Below, piece after piece: positions 25,701-38,207 of a DNA stretch of 64,000 nt. Source of the stretch: Pterobdella sp. o SKG-2022 (taxonomy: Eukaryota; Annelida; Clitellata; Hirudinida; Piscicolidae). A program made the position numbers and the translations under genes. The DNA is taken from NCBI GenBank assembly GCA_964035795.1, contig OZ038321.1, positions 4,964,200 through 5,028,199 of the forward strand, read 5' to 3'. Positions within the stretch are counted from its first letter, which is position 1. Each line of letters begins with the position of its first letter. The notes under the pieces were generated by a model, which did not search any database, was not told the origin of the DNA, and saw nothing but the letters and a program-made list of their open reading frames with translations.

Positions 25701-28008
25701 GAGCATCAAAATACTAGCCTAAATATTTTTCTTCTTGCATGAAAACGTTATCTGTATTGAATATTTACAGTTAATTGATTTGAATTTTAAAAAATATTTT
25801 TTTATTAAAAACTCAAACATTCGCCTACCATATAAGACAAACACATCAACAATTCCACGCTCAACTTCATAACCCACCGCAAATTCCTTTCTTCACAATT
25901 TTAATCAAAAGCTTTGAAAGGCATGACTTCTTTTTCAGCTCACAAGCATTGTCGTATGTGACCCCGTCACTACCACACACAGGTTTCGCTACCTTCTCAC
26001 ATACATGCTTACACAAACAAACAGCTTTGCCAAACTCGTCGATATCACATTCGGAATAAAACTCGCATTTTCTTTTTTTCCAACAAGGATTATCTGAGTA
26101 AATAAATAAGTTTAGCTATCATATATGCATAATTTAAAAGATTTTCTCATTCTCAATAAAAAAAGACTTATTGAAGCTCAAAAAGTTTTTTTCTTCAATG
26201 AAATATACTCTTTCCATATTCATCAGTCGACTCAACCGTCTTGCAAGCTCACCGATGGAGCAGTTTCCTTTCGAGACTACCCTGAGTGGCTTGGAGGCCC
26301 GACAACCATGCACCTCCATGGCACACAAGTTGATGTACGTGGTGCCATCACTGCCGCAGACTGGCTGGTACACGTCAGGACAATGCTTGGCGCAGTGACA
26401 CCTGCATGTGTTTGGTCGATGCTGTTGAAAGACAACCCTGAATAAACGTTCTTAGTGACATCAATTAAGCTCTCAACAGAAAATATTGAAAAAAAAGTTC
26501 AGATTCTGTTTTTTATCAAACACAAAGTGTTATAAGGATCAGCTAGACAGGTATTAATTAGTTGAAGATAGACCTCGGTTGCCTCTTGGAATTCAGCCTG
26601 CACACTTGCTGGCCTGGGCATTTGAAGTGTCTGCAAGGATCTTAAATCAGTTTTATAGCCATTAATATGCTGTAAATGGGTGTATAGAATATATTTCATA
26701 GTACGATCATGTAAGTATAGTAAAAATTCTTTAGGTTATTTAATCTAAAAATGTAAAATTATCTAACATCCGTTAATACAAACAAAATTCACCCAATATT
26801 CAACCACATTTGGCAAGACATTTCACCCACAAATGCCTCAATTATATCACCCACTCAAGTCTCTATCAAACCTACCGCAGAGGCCATCAAACTTCTTCTT
26901 AACATCCTTCATTTCTCGGCAAGAACTTTGGTGCATGCGGCATGTGTTGGGGTAGTCTTTGCCATCAGTACCACACACGGCTGTGCTGCCCTCGCTATCT
27001 CCGAAGTTGTAGCACACCTGAGTTTGGGTTGTTTTGTAACTGCTACAACTTCAAAAGTTAGGGTTTATACATGAAATGATGATGTTGTTTGATATACTGA
27101 TGTAAAACTAATCATACCACACAGATTTTGTGTCTATTTTTTTTTTTTAATTTAGAGTCACGTATTGCATTGGCTTCAAGTGTTCATATGTTTGTTTGAT
27201 TTGTTATATTCATTTTTAGTTTGTTTTTCTTTGGTATAAATGGAAACTACTTGGAATATCATGGCAACTTAATTGGATGGCTTTTTAAACGTCATTGTGC
27301 TTTGAAATAATTGTAGTATTTATCGTTTGCAGTAAAAATGCAATTAAAATTTATTTTAACACCAAATTAATATAAATGGCTGCAACAGAGAGTTGTTTAA
27401 AAGCAATTAATGTTGTACGCATCCATTGAATACCTAATGAACTGACGTTAATAATTAATGGCTCAAGTTGATCGATCTTAACTGATGATTTCATTCCAAT
27501 GAGAATAAATATTTTTTATAGAACAAATTACATTTATTTCATGAAATGCTCAATAATTAAAATATATAAAGAATATTTCAAGTAATCAACCCAGAACAGA
27601 AACCTTTCTCTCGAGTCAAGAGACTATTGTCCAGTTTGAGAATACACAATAAATAATTTCGAAAAACATGGAATGCAAACGTTGGACAGAACAACTTCTT
27701 TTAGTTTTTATTATCAAACAAAAACTCTTTCATAAAATTTATCTGATTTCATCATTATTTTAAAAAAACTTTGGCACTTTAGTCAACAAAAAGTTGCAAA
27801 TAATATTCCTCAACACCAACACCTCACTGACCTCGGGACACTGGCAGCGGGCTGACAACCCATCCAAAGATGACACGCATTTTGCTCCAAAACTACACTT
27901 CTTGTCCGTGCAAGGGTTTTTCATGTTGGCGGGAAAGGAGTAACAGGCCGACGTTAAGCTGAGTTGAAGAAAGCTCCATAATAAATATACAATAACGCTC
28001 CTATCCAT
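16781..28008 (-). CDS. AGRN: Agrin, compact form with a single laminin G domain
   Basis: Fifteen exons, 5' to 3': 27832-28008, 26876-27017, 26574-26640, 26253-26437, 25878-26093, 24942-25051, 23762-23864, 21674-21808, 20348-20509, 19811-19951, 19414-19635, 18978-19050, 18642-18875, 17891-17994, 16781-16923. All phases agree; 2214 nt, 737 residues. Order: signal peptide ([18 protein letters not shown]), four follistatin/Kazal units (VCGTDG, VCGSDG, VCGSDG, VCGSNN cores), the agrin CC motif (SEFGCC..GP..QGCP), two laminin EGF domains ([16 protein letters not shown]), a fifth follistatin unit, and one laminin G domain ending with [11 protein letters not shown] and a final Cys. The CC motif, two LE domains and follistatin unit occur in the same order as in vertebrate agrin, a basement-membrane heparan sulfate proteoglycan that organises synapses. 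SEA, EGF and two of the three LG domains are absent. Confidence 0.92.
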
Positions 28009-28092
28009 TTCTAAATATTTTCTTTTATTCCGCAAAATGTTGCTTGAAAGCTGAAAGTGTTTCGAATAGTGCGGCATCTCTGCGCCATGATT

Positions 28093-28102
28093 CCTTATAT
28101 AT
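28093..28102 (-). promoter_or_regulatory. Putative TATA box of agrin
   Basis: ATATATAAGG on the minus strand, about 85 bases upstream of the chosen start codon (28008). Transcription starting 25-30 bases downstream would exclude an in-frame ATG at 28077, which supports the start that gives a clean signal peptide. Confidence 0.35.
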
Positions 28103-28109
28103 GCATGAG

Positions 28110-29094
28110 ACTGGTGGCATCTCGGCGTTCATGCCACACATTTGAGGCTTTATGACGTTTTTGTTTTCTCGGGATTTTCGACTATAATTAATGTAGACGA
28201 GCCTATTCGTTTTTTTCAATAAAGACTTTCCTGATTGTTTGAATGTTACATCAAACCAAGCTGGCAAAAACTGTTTGCTCGACAATATCAGATTTAATTT
28301 TGTTGGAGTAATAATGAAAAAAGCCATCTTATATATTTCCCTCAAATTGCTTTTTCACGCGAGTAAATGGATGAGAGATAAATTCAATTAGAAGCTGGAT
28401 GAATTGCAGACTTTTTCAAAAATAGAAGCATGGCATTACTATGTCTAATGCAATGCATCAAGCGCCATTGAGATTATTGAAGGTTCCTTTTCCATTGTCT
28501 TTCTTGCAAATAGTGTTTGAAAATATAAAATACTAAAGTTTTAAAGTCGAAAAGATATGAAACACCAAATAGTTGCTTTTTAAGTACAAAGCATTTCGAT
28601 ACGAATTTAAAATAAATATTCAATAAAAAAAAACTGCAGTTTATTAAGTTTCAGCATGCTTACATTCAAAATTTCTATCCATCATGCAAGAAACTCTGCC
28701 AATGCGCATCAACCAATTTCTTACATACCTTTCACTGCACACAATTCATCCTAGCACACTTAACACATATAAAATGGGCCAAACCTTGATAAAACAATAA
28801 CCCCTTCACACCCACCACATTCCATGATCTTCATTTCTTCAAAACCTTCTCTTTCGATGATTCGCTTCCAAAGAATAGAATGTGCCTCGAGATATGTATA
28901 AGTAATGTTGTGGTTTTGTTGAATATTTGTATGGCTCGTTTTAGTGAGTTATCACGTGTTTTTCAGTTCTATTTGTTTCTTCGAAACCTTCATTAACTTT
29001 TATTTCGGTTTATGCAAATCTTAGTGCGATAGTTGAAAGCCATTGAAATCTCAATACGCCTTGAATAAAATTATTTCGTCAAAAGCAATAAATC
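28110..29094. other. Region upstream of agrin, no gene seen
   Basis: AT-rich sequence upstream of the agrin start. The minus-strand open frame at 28025-28345 has no recognisable domain and overlaps the agrin leader. Nothing else is supported here. Confidence 0.5.
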
Positions 29095-29295
29095 ATGAAA
29101 TTAAATTTGTCAACAAAAGAAGCTGCACTGAATAAACACATAAATAAAAAAACTACCGCCGCTGTCCTCATTTTCTTACTGCTGTTGTTATCGAACGCCT
29201 ACTTCCAACACTCCATGAATCGAGTACCGAAGGAAACTTTCAGCTCCAGGTTTTTTTGCAGTGAATCCAGTACTTCTGACGGGGTATACACCTGA
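29095..29295 (+). CDS. Possible short membrane-anchored ORF (uncertain)
   Basis: A 66-codon frame with a Lys-rich N-terminus followed by a hydrophobic run (AAVLIFLLLLL) would make a type II signal anchor. A potential donor (AG|GTTTTT) occurs after codon 50, but no continuation exon was found. The reverse strand has a competing signal-peptide-like frame (MRTAAVVFLFMCLF), and only one of the two, or neither, can be real. Low confidence. Confidence 0.15.
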   Translation: MKLNLSTKEAALNKHINKKTTAAVLIFLLLLLSNAYFQHSMNRVPKETFSSRFFCSESSTSDGVYT

Positions 29296-29306
29296 TAGAT
29301 GGCTTT

Positions 29307-29738
29307 TCAAACGGCTCTGTGTTTGAAAGCTGACGTAGTTGATAATCTTTTTGATGGTCCTGTTGGAGTGCGCATCCGACGCCACGAGAAGGTCGGCTCT
29401 CTCACCAGGCTGTTTTCAATTATATGAAAGTCATCCGAGTTAAATTTATTGTTAAAGGAATCTATCGACTTAATTTGGTGATGACTTACCTGAGTTCATT
29501 AAACCTCAGTGTCTGATTTAAAAGGAAAATCAACCATTCACAACCAGAACCTCTTATAATTTTTAATCTTTTTTTCAACGCTTTAAATGGTACCTCCAAT
29601 GATACTATCACGTTTGAACCACAATTGTCTTGATTTCATTCACTGTTTTGTCTTTTTCATCACAACTATGAGCTCGGTCATAAAATATAAAAACTTCAAC
29701 AGTAGTTGAAGCAACTTCACTAATATTTTCACAAAAAA
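29307..29738 (-). other. Candidate small exon cluster of unknown identity
   Basis: Three minus-strand blocks can be joined in frame: 29623-29738 (phase 1 in, phase 0 out), a 23-base microexon at 29490-29512 with a good acceptor (CCTTTTAAATCAG) and strong donor (GTAAGT), and 29307-29409 ending at a stop. The frame across the microexon is the only one without a stop. The product contains EVFIFYDRAHSC, then TLRFNELSLVREP and a basic C-terminus. I do not recognise the family. It lies between the 3' end of axin and the 5' end of agrin on the same strand, so it could be a small gene, alternative 3' exons of axin, or chance. The block 29307-29409 is richer in G+C than its surroundings. Confidence 0.25.
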
Positions 29739-30540
29739 CTGAAGTCATGAAATGGATATTTTAAATTTTGAAAAACTAACGTTACTTTGATGGTTGAAAT
29801 GCTAAACTAATATAAGGTTACAAACGCTTGTAACGACGCCAGAGTAGCAAAGTTAAGGCAGCCAAACCTCACAAATAATAATCTCAAGGTTTCAATATAA
29901 ACTCTATAAATAAAAAATAACCAATCTAATAATACCTAAAAATACATGATAATTATGACATAGAAAAGACTAGATTATATACAATGATGGCGTGTGATGT
30001 AATGTTGAATTGACGCTATCTATGTGGGTTTTTCACAGTGGATAAAAATTAGCTACCAAAACCTACGTGAGAGGGGTTGCTTATACAGTCCATAATAGAT
30101 ACACGATATAAAAATAACTATTAAATTATATTAACCAAACTCAACTGGTAACTCATAATCGTTTAAATTTGTTTTTACATAATCACACGAAAAACTTTTA
30201 AAAAGGCTTGATCATATAAAATACAAAGGAACGCCACACTTTATAACGATTGTTGTAGAAGGCATTTTAGATCGGACTTTAAAATGATTAACAATAAAAA
30301 ATAACTTAATAAAGATTTTGAAACACAAAACATAAACGAATAGCATTTAAAAAGTGATGGGTGGTACAAAAGTACAGAATACAACCGCAAAAAAATGACC
30401 CACAATCAAACCACGCAACCAACCTAACCACACAAGCCTCATTAAACCACTTGAAACCACATTTGAACGAGTGACATAAAATAAGTTGAAAACCAATTAT
30501 AAAACGTATTTATGCTTGGGAGTACAGTAGTGCACTGAGG

Positions 30541-33500
30541 TCACAGGTTGCTGAAGACAGGTTCGATCTTGCAAAAGACTTTACCTTTTCAAAAAAAAAT
30601 TAATAACATAAATGATAATAATTTAAATGAATACCAATAAAAATTTGAGTCGCCATTATCGTTTTACGTTCGTTTTAATACTAGAATGGGTTGAAGCGAG
30701 AACTCAAAACATATAGAAGTATAACAAAAGCACACACACACACACCCACCTTGCCACAAGGGAAGCACCTGGCCATCATCAAGCACCTCTTCGTGAACCA
30801 CATCACCCCCGAAGTCACTGCACTCATGCTTAAAAAAGTACCTGATGAAAATGATCATTACCACGTTATTCAAGGGAAGTCCAATGGTTGCTTATATGTA
30901 AGGATATTAGTTGTTGGCACATATCAAATGGGATACAATTAAGTTTTCTTTGTGTATCAATGAAACCAAAGTGTGACTATATAGAATAAAATGGGTTTAC
31001 AAATTAAATATTGCATTTATTAAAAAAATTTGTATAAACATCGCCTTCATAATTACTTTAAAATATTTCACATAGTGAACAAGAGAAAACAGAGGGAAAA
31101 AAAATATAACAGAATAATTCCACACAAAACAACAGACTCGCACCTAAAACTGCCTTTTCTAGTAAGTATGTTCTTGAACTGTGCGAGGGTAGGATGGGAG
31201 GAGGGGATGGTGGTGCGGTAGGGAATGGGTTCGTCCCAGAAATAATACCCCACCACTATAGAATCCTTGATGCCTTGTGTCTCTGATGGTCTCTGTTGGC
31301 AAGATGAATCGTTCCTGGGGTTGGAAGAATTTAATTATAGTTTGATTGCTTTGAAGTATTAGCCGATGAAGAATAATCATAATGAAAGTAATAGTGGTCA
31401 CCTCTTGTCAATATTGCTTGAGTGTGCATGCTTGTGTCGAACACTGTGACGTTTGCTGTGCTCTGAATGACTGCAATGAAGAAATTTAAATGTCTTATCA
31501 ATAGTGATTAACAAAGATAGATTTTAAGAAGTTTTTAAATAAAATAAATCAATCTATCAAATCTCATAGCGTGTTTTCCTGTTCCAAAAATAAGTTCCCT
31601 TTAAACTTAAAGTGATCTGTTCAAACTTCAATCAGTCATTCAATACACGAGTTTTTCTTCTTTTACATTAAATATCGACCCTGGAAACCAAGCCTAAGAT
31701 ATTCTTCATATCTCAAAACTTCACAAAAAAATATAAAAAAATTTGAAGTTGGTGAAACTCACCCAAACAGTTATACCAAGTATACTAAATGCTTAAGCCT
31801 ATGATAACATCATGCTTCACACATAGTTAAGCAATTGCATCAGTTTTATATATCAGTTATATAGTAATGAATCAAACATCAAGAAAAACAGGATAATAAC
31901 TAATCCATGTGAAACTTGAAAAATTAATTGGACAAAATAGGTATATCCAAAAGAAACAATTTAAAGTATGTGTAATAACGAGGCTAATCATCTTCAAAGC
32001 AGCTGTGAATGCATTACAAAACTTCTAATTACATAAGCGAATGTATTAATCACATAACATTCAAATAATCTAGTCGTTTGAATGTTATATAATTGATTTT
32101 TATAATTTTTAAAATTAAAAAAAAATTAAGCCTAAACTGGCAAGAATTATTTTTTTTTGAAAAAAATAATTGTATTTGAAATTTTCTGTATTTCGTAGAT
32201 CTCTAAAGCCTAGAAATGTAACTTATTGAAAGACACACACCAAATACATGGAAAACAACCCCACCTATGACTGGAGGACTTTTTGAAGGTGGATGCCTTG
32301 TCTGAAGAGGCATCGGCTGAGAGCTTGTGTCTGTTGTAGACTCCTTTGGTGCTTTCCACCCAGCTCTCTACCCTGTGTCTGTCATTATTATTCTTATTAG
32401 TGTTGTTATTATTATCATTATTATTATGATTGTTGTTTTTATTAAAATTTCCTTTGTAAGACTTAAAGTTTGCAAGCTAGGTTTGCCTCAGAAGTACTAA
32501 GATGAAATGTTTAACATTTTTATCAAAAATAACTAAAATATAAAAATGTTAGGTTTTAATGTTTCAAAGTAATTCTATAAATATGAATGCTTTGAACTTT
32601 GAAATCATTTTTTTTTAATTACCACATCTGATGATCTGATAATGATTCATTTAGAAATTGAAAAGCTTTGATCTTACAATTTTTAAACGCTATTTCTAAA
32701 GCTACTCTTCAACTACATTGTTAACTACATATTGTTTATGTAATATGAAGTTTTTCTTGATAGCCATCTACATTTACTGAAGTATAACATTGAAAACAAG
32801 TTGTCCTGACTAATGTAATATCACTTAATAACCAACAAACTGATGGGAGAAGCGCAAGGCACTAACTTATCATTGCAGATATCATCAAGTAAATCAGAGA
32901 TTTCTGAATGGTTTTTGTGTTTGGTGGCTCTATGTTGAGAAGAGGGATACAAAGGCACCCTGTCAGAAACCATGGGAGGTTTGTGGAAGAGTGGGTGCTT
33001 GACTTTGTGGTGGTCTGTGTGATGAAGCGGGTGGTAGTGGTCAGAGTTGTGAAGTGATGATGCAGAGTGTACAGGGTGGTTCTTGTGGTGGCTCAAAGGC
33101 ACATTCACCATCGAACCACCATCCTTCCTCCTACTATATGCATCCATAATTGAACCATGATGGTTCCTGGAAGATTGAGAATATGTATCTCTAGAATGGT
33201 GAGGATTGTAATGCTGCTGTGAGTAGTAAGGATCTTTATAACGACTGGGTTTGTGGTAATCAGCTTCAAAAGGAGATGTTTCTCTGATGTTAGAACATTG
33301 CAGATCGAGGACATCAAGAGCTTCCTGGTCGAGTCCCTTGTCCACCTCCTTGTTCAACATCTGTAACAGTCGACTCGCCATTGAAAGACTTGAAAATTGC
33401 CTTTTGCATACTTTACTACCTCCTGCAGTTGTATAAATCAAAAAAATCAATAAATTGAAAATAATACCTTGAATTTCAAATAATTCAAAACAATATCTTA

Positions 33501-35496
33501 GTATTTTTTAACGAAAAACCTCAATTTAAAGGAATTTTAAATACATTTATTGAGAATCAAAAGCTATAATTGGTATACCTTTAGCCTTATCATAAAATGT
33601 TAGCAAAAAAGTTTTATCATAAGACTAAATTTATCGAAAAAATGAATTGAAAATTCCTTTAAATTGATGTTTTTGATTGAAAAATATTTTTCAAAATACA
33701 TACAATGTTTCTGAAGTTACAAAAAATATCTTGGTAATAATTAAACTTGTAGCAACCACAAAACACACCTGGTACATCCATATACTTGTACTGATCTGAT
33801 AAATCATCCCCCATATCACCATCATCCGCATTGGAAGCATTCTCATTCAAAACCTCATTTAGTTTGTTTATGAGGATCTTGGCAAAGAGTGGAGGGTTGT
33901 TGCGAGCTATGTTTGAGGCTTGTATGAAGTTGGCATCCACCCTTTGGGTCCTCTGTTGGTGGTGTGATGCTTAGCTATTGTAAGAATCTTTTGAACTAAT
34001 AACTTAAAATTATTAAACAAAAAGTAACTAATTAGAACAAAATTGTGATGGTTTCATGAAATGAAATAAGATAAAACTAATAGTTATATAGCTTAAAAAA
34101 CTTGTCCATAATAAATTTTTGATAAAAAACACTGTGTTGAGGTATCCAATAAGACAAAACTATTAAATCATAGTGGAACAAACAGGCAGGAAATGTTTGG
34201 AGGGTGGTTTGGACTGCTGGATATGTTGCATATGTCTCATGAAAGAGCCCCTGGTTTTGTGCTCTTGACCATCACTGTGGGATGCCAGGTTGAGGCTACT
34301 TATATATCATTATTACTTCTTAATATACTGAATCTTCTTGAATAAAAACCTGCTTCAAAAAATTGTGTGAAAAACAAAGTATTTATTCAACAAAACTCAT
34401 AGAGCTTTTAGTTGAAACACCAACTATATTGAAATAAATAAATTAAATTTTTATTGAGATGTGGTTGAGCAATGAAGATATGGACAAACTGGCTGCTTGA
34501 TGTGAAGGAAATAGCATCATCTGTGAGTTGATCACTGGTCAAACTGAGAAGATCTGAACTGACTAGAGAAGTGTGAAGATGAGGGTTGGAAAATGTGGAG
34601 TTTAATGGCTTAGGTAGTTGGTCTGTCTTTGTGTCTGCCAATGGTTTTTGACTGATTGAGTCAGTTTGGGGAACATCTTCCGAAATGAAGGATATTGACG
34701 AAAGTGTAGATTGATCATTCAAGGGCTCCATTAACTTTTTGATATAGTTTTGACTAATGTTCCTTTCAGAACTGCCTGAATGACTACTAAGTTTTGAATT
34801 TTCTAACTCATACTCTGCATACTTTTTATACAAGGATGATGCTAGAAATTTCGGGTAATAAATTTTTTCTAGTATTTGATCATTATCTTCTCTAGCTTGA
34901 TCAAATATTTTTTCATGAATGTTGTTTGCTTTAAGAGCTTCAACTAATGTTTTTTTAGTTGAACTCTTTAATTGGATAAAACCCCCTTTTATATATTTTT
35001 TGTAAATTGACTTTACTATACTAGATGTATGTTTTGAATTGTCTTCAAACTTTAGTTTTAGCCCTTGGCATGCAAACCTGAAAAATTAAACGTGAGATTA
35101 AAAATATGAAAAAAATTAAAAATTTATAAAAAATGAAATCAATATAGAAACCCACCTGAAATCGATGAGAAAAGCTTGATTGTTGTCTTCGAGAAACTTT
35201 CGGAAGAGCTTTATGCCATCCATATCATCCATCAAATAGGCGAAGTTTTCGTTCCATTTGAGATGAGCAAACCCTCCACTTGAGTTGCTGCTTTCCTGGG
35301 AAACTCCATGCTCGTGGCCATCACTACCATCAGCCTGATTGTAACTTGCCGCTATCAACGTCTCATTGAAGGATGCTTTGTTCTTTGACGAATTAGCCTC
35401 TTCTCCAAAATTTTTATAAGACATTTTGTTTAAACCTTGGTTGTTTAAAATATCTTCTTTTCCCGGAACTGGAGGTCTTTTCGAAGAACTCATCAT
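30541..35496 (-). CDS. AXIN: Axin, scaffold of the beta-catenin destruction complex
   Basis: Exons, 5' to 3': 35156-35496, 34490-35077, 34184-34295, 33769-33952, 32867-33422, 32265-32461, 31402-31470, 31144-31314, 30750-30841, 30541-30584. About 785 residues. Order: N-terminal tankyrase-binding motif [11 protein letters not shown] domain split over exons 1-2 ([39 protein letters not shown]); IPRT-like LPRTQRV followed by the GSK3-binding helix ([13 protein letters not shown]); a probable beta-catenin-binding segment ([17 protein letters not shown]); a His-rich region; a poly-Asn tract; and the DIX domain ([47 protein letters not shown]) that polymerises with Dishevelled. All junctions agree in phase except 32867 to 32461, where a phase 2 end meets a phase 0 start. 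A 13-base microexon at 32623-32635 could bridge it. Confidence 0.92.
32392..32450 (-). repeat. Asn-codon microsatellite in axin
   Basis: AAT/AAC repeats in frame make a poly-Asn stretch ([13 protein letters not shown]) near the N-terminal side of the exon at 32265-32461. This part links the His-rich middle region to the Ser-rich piece before DIX and is likely disordered. Confidence 0.75.
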
Positions 35497-36523
35497 TTTA
35501 CCACCGATTTTAAATTTTTATCGTGTTGTTTGATACATGTAGTGGAGCCAACAAAAAATTTTTAAAGATTAAATTGAAAAAATCGAAAATTATTTTGACT
35601 TGATATTACTGAATAGCCTAAATTAAAATGATATAAAACAACTGAGTTAAAGATTTCTTCACAAAAGGTGCCATTTTAAACATACAAAATAGGGTTGCAA
35701 AGCCCGAAATAGAGCTAAATTTTAAATAAAAAAAAAAAACATTTAAAAATGAAATTTTTATATTTGTAATGATACTTTTACAAAATTTATTTGATAAAAA
35801 ATTGAGAATAAATTTTAATACTTTACAATTTACAAAGAGGTATCTAAAATAAATTATCTTTTTAGTATGTTTTATAACTCTGAGAACCGCTAAATGTCAT
35901 GTTATTATTTTGAATAGTTGTTAATTCATTATAATATTCCCAATTTTTCATTATTTTTTGAGGCACTCATCTATCTTCAGCCTCCGTTTTTGGACAATGA
36001 AAAATTTAAGACAATGAAAACACATTTTTCGCTTTTTAAATGAAATAAAAAACTTTTTATTTACAAAAAGTTAAGTTTTCATAGTATTATAATACATGGA
36101 GTTTTAACTTGAAATTTCAGTCGTTTGTATCATTATTGATACTAAGTGGTAATGATTGCGAAACATGGCAATGTCACTAAATACAGTCAATATTGAAAAT
36201 AACAGTTGAATTAATAGAAAAAGCCAGAAAATTTGATCAAATAAATTTTTTACTTAGAAAAATGCATTAACTGAAAACTTAAGAAAGAATCCAGTAGAAG
36301 AATATTGCAAGTGCCCAAGTATTTCATAATAGTGTTTTCTTTTTTTTAAAAGAAGAACCGTGTATTTATTATCGGATGAAAAAATCAAATTATCCAACAC
36401 AATAAACATAGCAAGGGTAAAAAAAATGTAGTATTGGAGAACGAGATTGAAGTCATTGCGCCAGTTTCTTGGAAGAATCTTACCACTCAGCTTGAACTTA
36501 TAAGTCTTATAACAGTGCTTGAA
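35497..36523. other. Upstream region of axin
   Basis: AT-rich sequence that should contain the axin promoter on the minus strand. I see no clear TATA box at a good distance and no other gene. A minus-strand frame at 36254-36598 runs through the foldback element at 36524 and is not supported. Confidence 0.5.
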
Positions 36524-36618
36524 GCAAATTATTTGAACACTAAAGGTAATTTCATTAAGTACAAAGCTTTTCGTTAACAAAGTAACATTATCAAGCACGT
36601 AGTGTTCAAATAATTTGC
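36524..36618. mobile_element. MITE-like foldback element, copy 1
   Basis: A 95-base element with 19-base perfect terminal inverted repeats (GCAAATTATTTGAACACTA at 36524-36542 and its complement at 36600-36618). The interior contains AAGCTTTTCGTTAAC, shared with copies at 40652-40757 and 56942-57014. No coding capacity. Confidence 0.65.
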
Positions 36619-38207
36619 AGTATTTACTTTGGCTAAAGAAGATTTTTATAGTGTTTGAAGTGCTTATAAACCCAATTTATGAATAAATCGCATATTGAGA
36701 CGTTGAAAAAATTTTGTGTTTATATCTTTTACAGGCAATTTTGCAAGCGCAAGTAAAAAAGGTTGTTGGCGGTTGTGATGGTGGTCATGGATTGAGATTA
36801 AAATAGATGTGATTCAAATTACGCGAGCATTTTCATGTGGTCTTGGAGACCATAATAAAAATATTGACACTGTTTGTTTTATTTAATAAAAACCCTCCAA
36901 TAAACATAAAATCTTTGTATTTTTCGTTGCATTGAATTTAGTTAGACATTTTAACTTCAAGAGGTCAGTCAACTTAAAACTGTTTCAAATTTATATGAGT
37001 GAACTTTGAAAACACATGAAAAAACTTGAATTTTAGTAAAAACGAAAATTTTCGGTATGTTTTCTATACCATCATCAGATCACTAATACCAAGACATGGG
37101 TATATAACAAAAGATATACAAGAATGTGTTCATGCCGCACTTTAATAATATCTGAAGTAGGGCAATTCATCACTAGCAGGTTTCCATAAGCCATCTTTAC
37201 CCGATACTGCCAATAATTATTGAGCAAGAAGTATTTGAATTTCAATACTTTAAAGTGTTTATAAATGTTGAAAAAGATTATTTTAAAAAAACTTGAAAGT
37301 TAAAATAAAAAATATCATGCTTGAAGATACGCACTGAATGACATTTTGGTTTAAACAATTTTCATTATTTGTACACTTTTTTCTTAATTTAAATAAATGT
37401 TAATTATTTTGGTTGTACTTTTATAAAATATTTTTTCTCCTAGACATTTTTAAAAAACTTCTCCTCATCATAGTGTACAGTTACACCTTTGATAGCTTCC
37501 TTCTTTTATACATTTCATACAATAAGATGGATAAATAAAACGTTATTTATAGTTTGCTCTTAATCTGATAATTTATATGAAAATTAAGTCTAGAATGAAT
37601 TATTACTGGGTGAAATACATATAATCTTTCACACTTGCTTTTACTTAAAAATGAATAAAACCACGTGAAAGAAAAAAAGGTTCTTTAGCAGGAATATATT
37701 ATGTGAAATAATTAATTATTTGAAATTAAAAATTTTGTTTTTATATTTCTTATTGACCTAGTCAACTTGCTTTAAATGAATTTGAATTTTTCGAGTTTTT
37801 TAGTGTTGCTGTAATTTTTTTCATGTAAAGTTGGTCAAACAGTTTTTTTAAAACACTATTGATTTCGTTAGCTTTTTTCACTACAACAATGTTAAAAAAG
37901 TTTGTTTGAATGCTAGAGACTAAATAATTGAAAGCAACGCCGGAAGTATTCTTTTAAAATGTCGTAACCTTGACAAGACCAAAAATTCATCGCATTTTTT
38001 AAAATAAGAAGCATTGAAAAACATTTTTGTGATTTGTTGATAGACAAGAATGGTGGGTGTGAACTTTTACCGCTCATAAAAATGAAAAAGATGAAACAGA
38101 TTGTGACGTAATATAACGTGATGTGGTGTTTATAAAGCGCTTTTCTTAGTAGATCAAATTTCTTGTTACAAAAGTAATTAAAACACTGTGGAAAAATTGC
38201 TAATGTC

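Noticed and set aside
30541..30590. tRNA-like B-box (AGGTTCGATC) on the plus strand
   Set aside because: These bases are the last axin exon, which encodes the final DIX strand GKVFCKIEP in the right phase.
36254..36598. 114-codon minus-strand frame
   Set aside because: It starts inside the foldback element at 36524-36618, has no domain and ordinary AT-rich composition.
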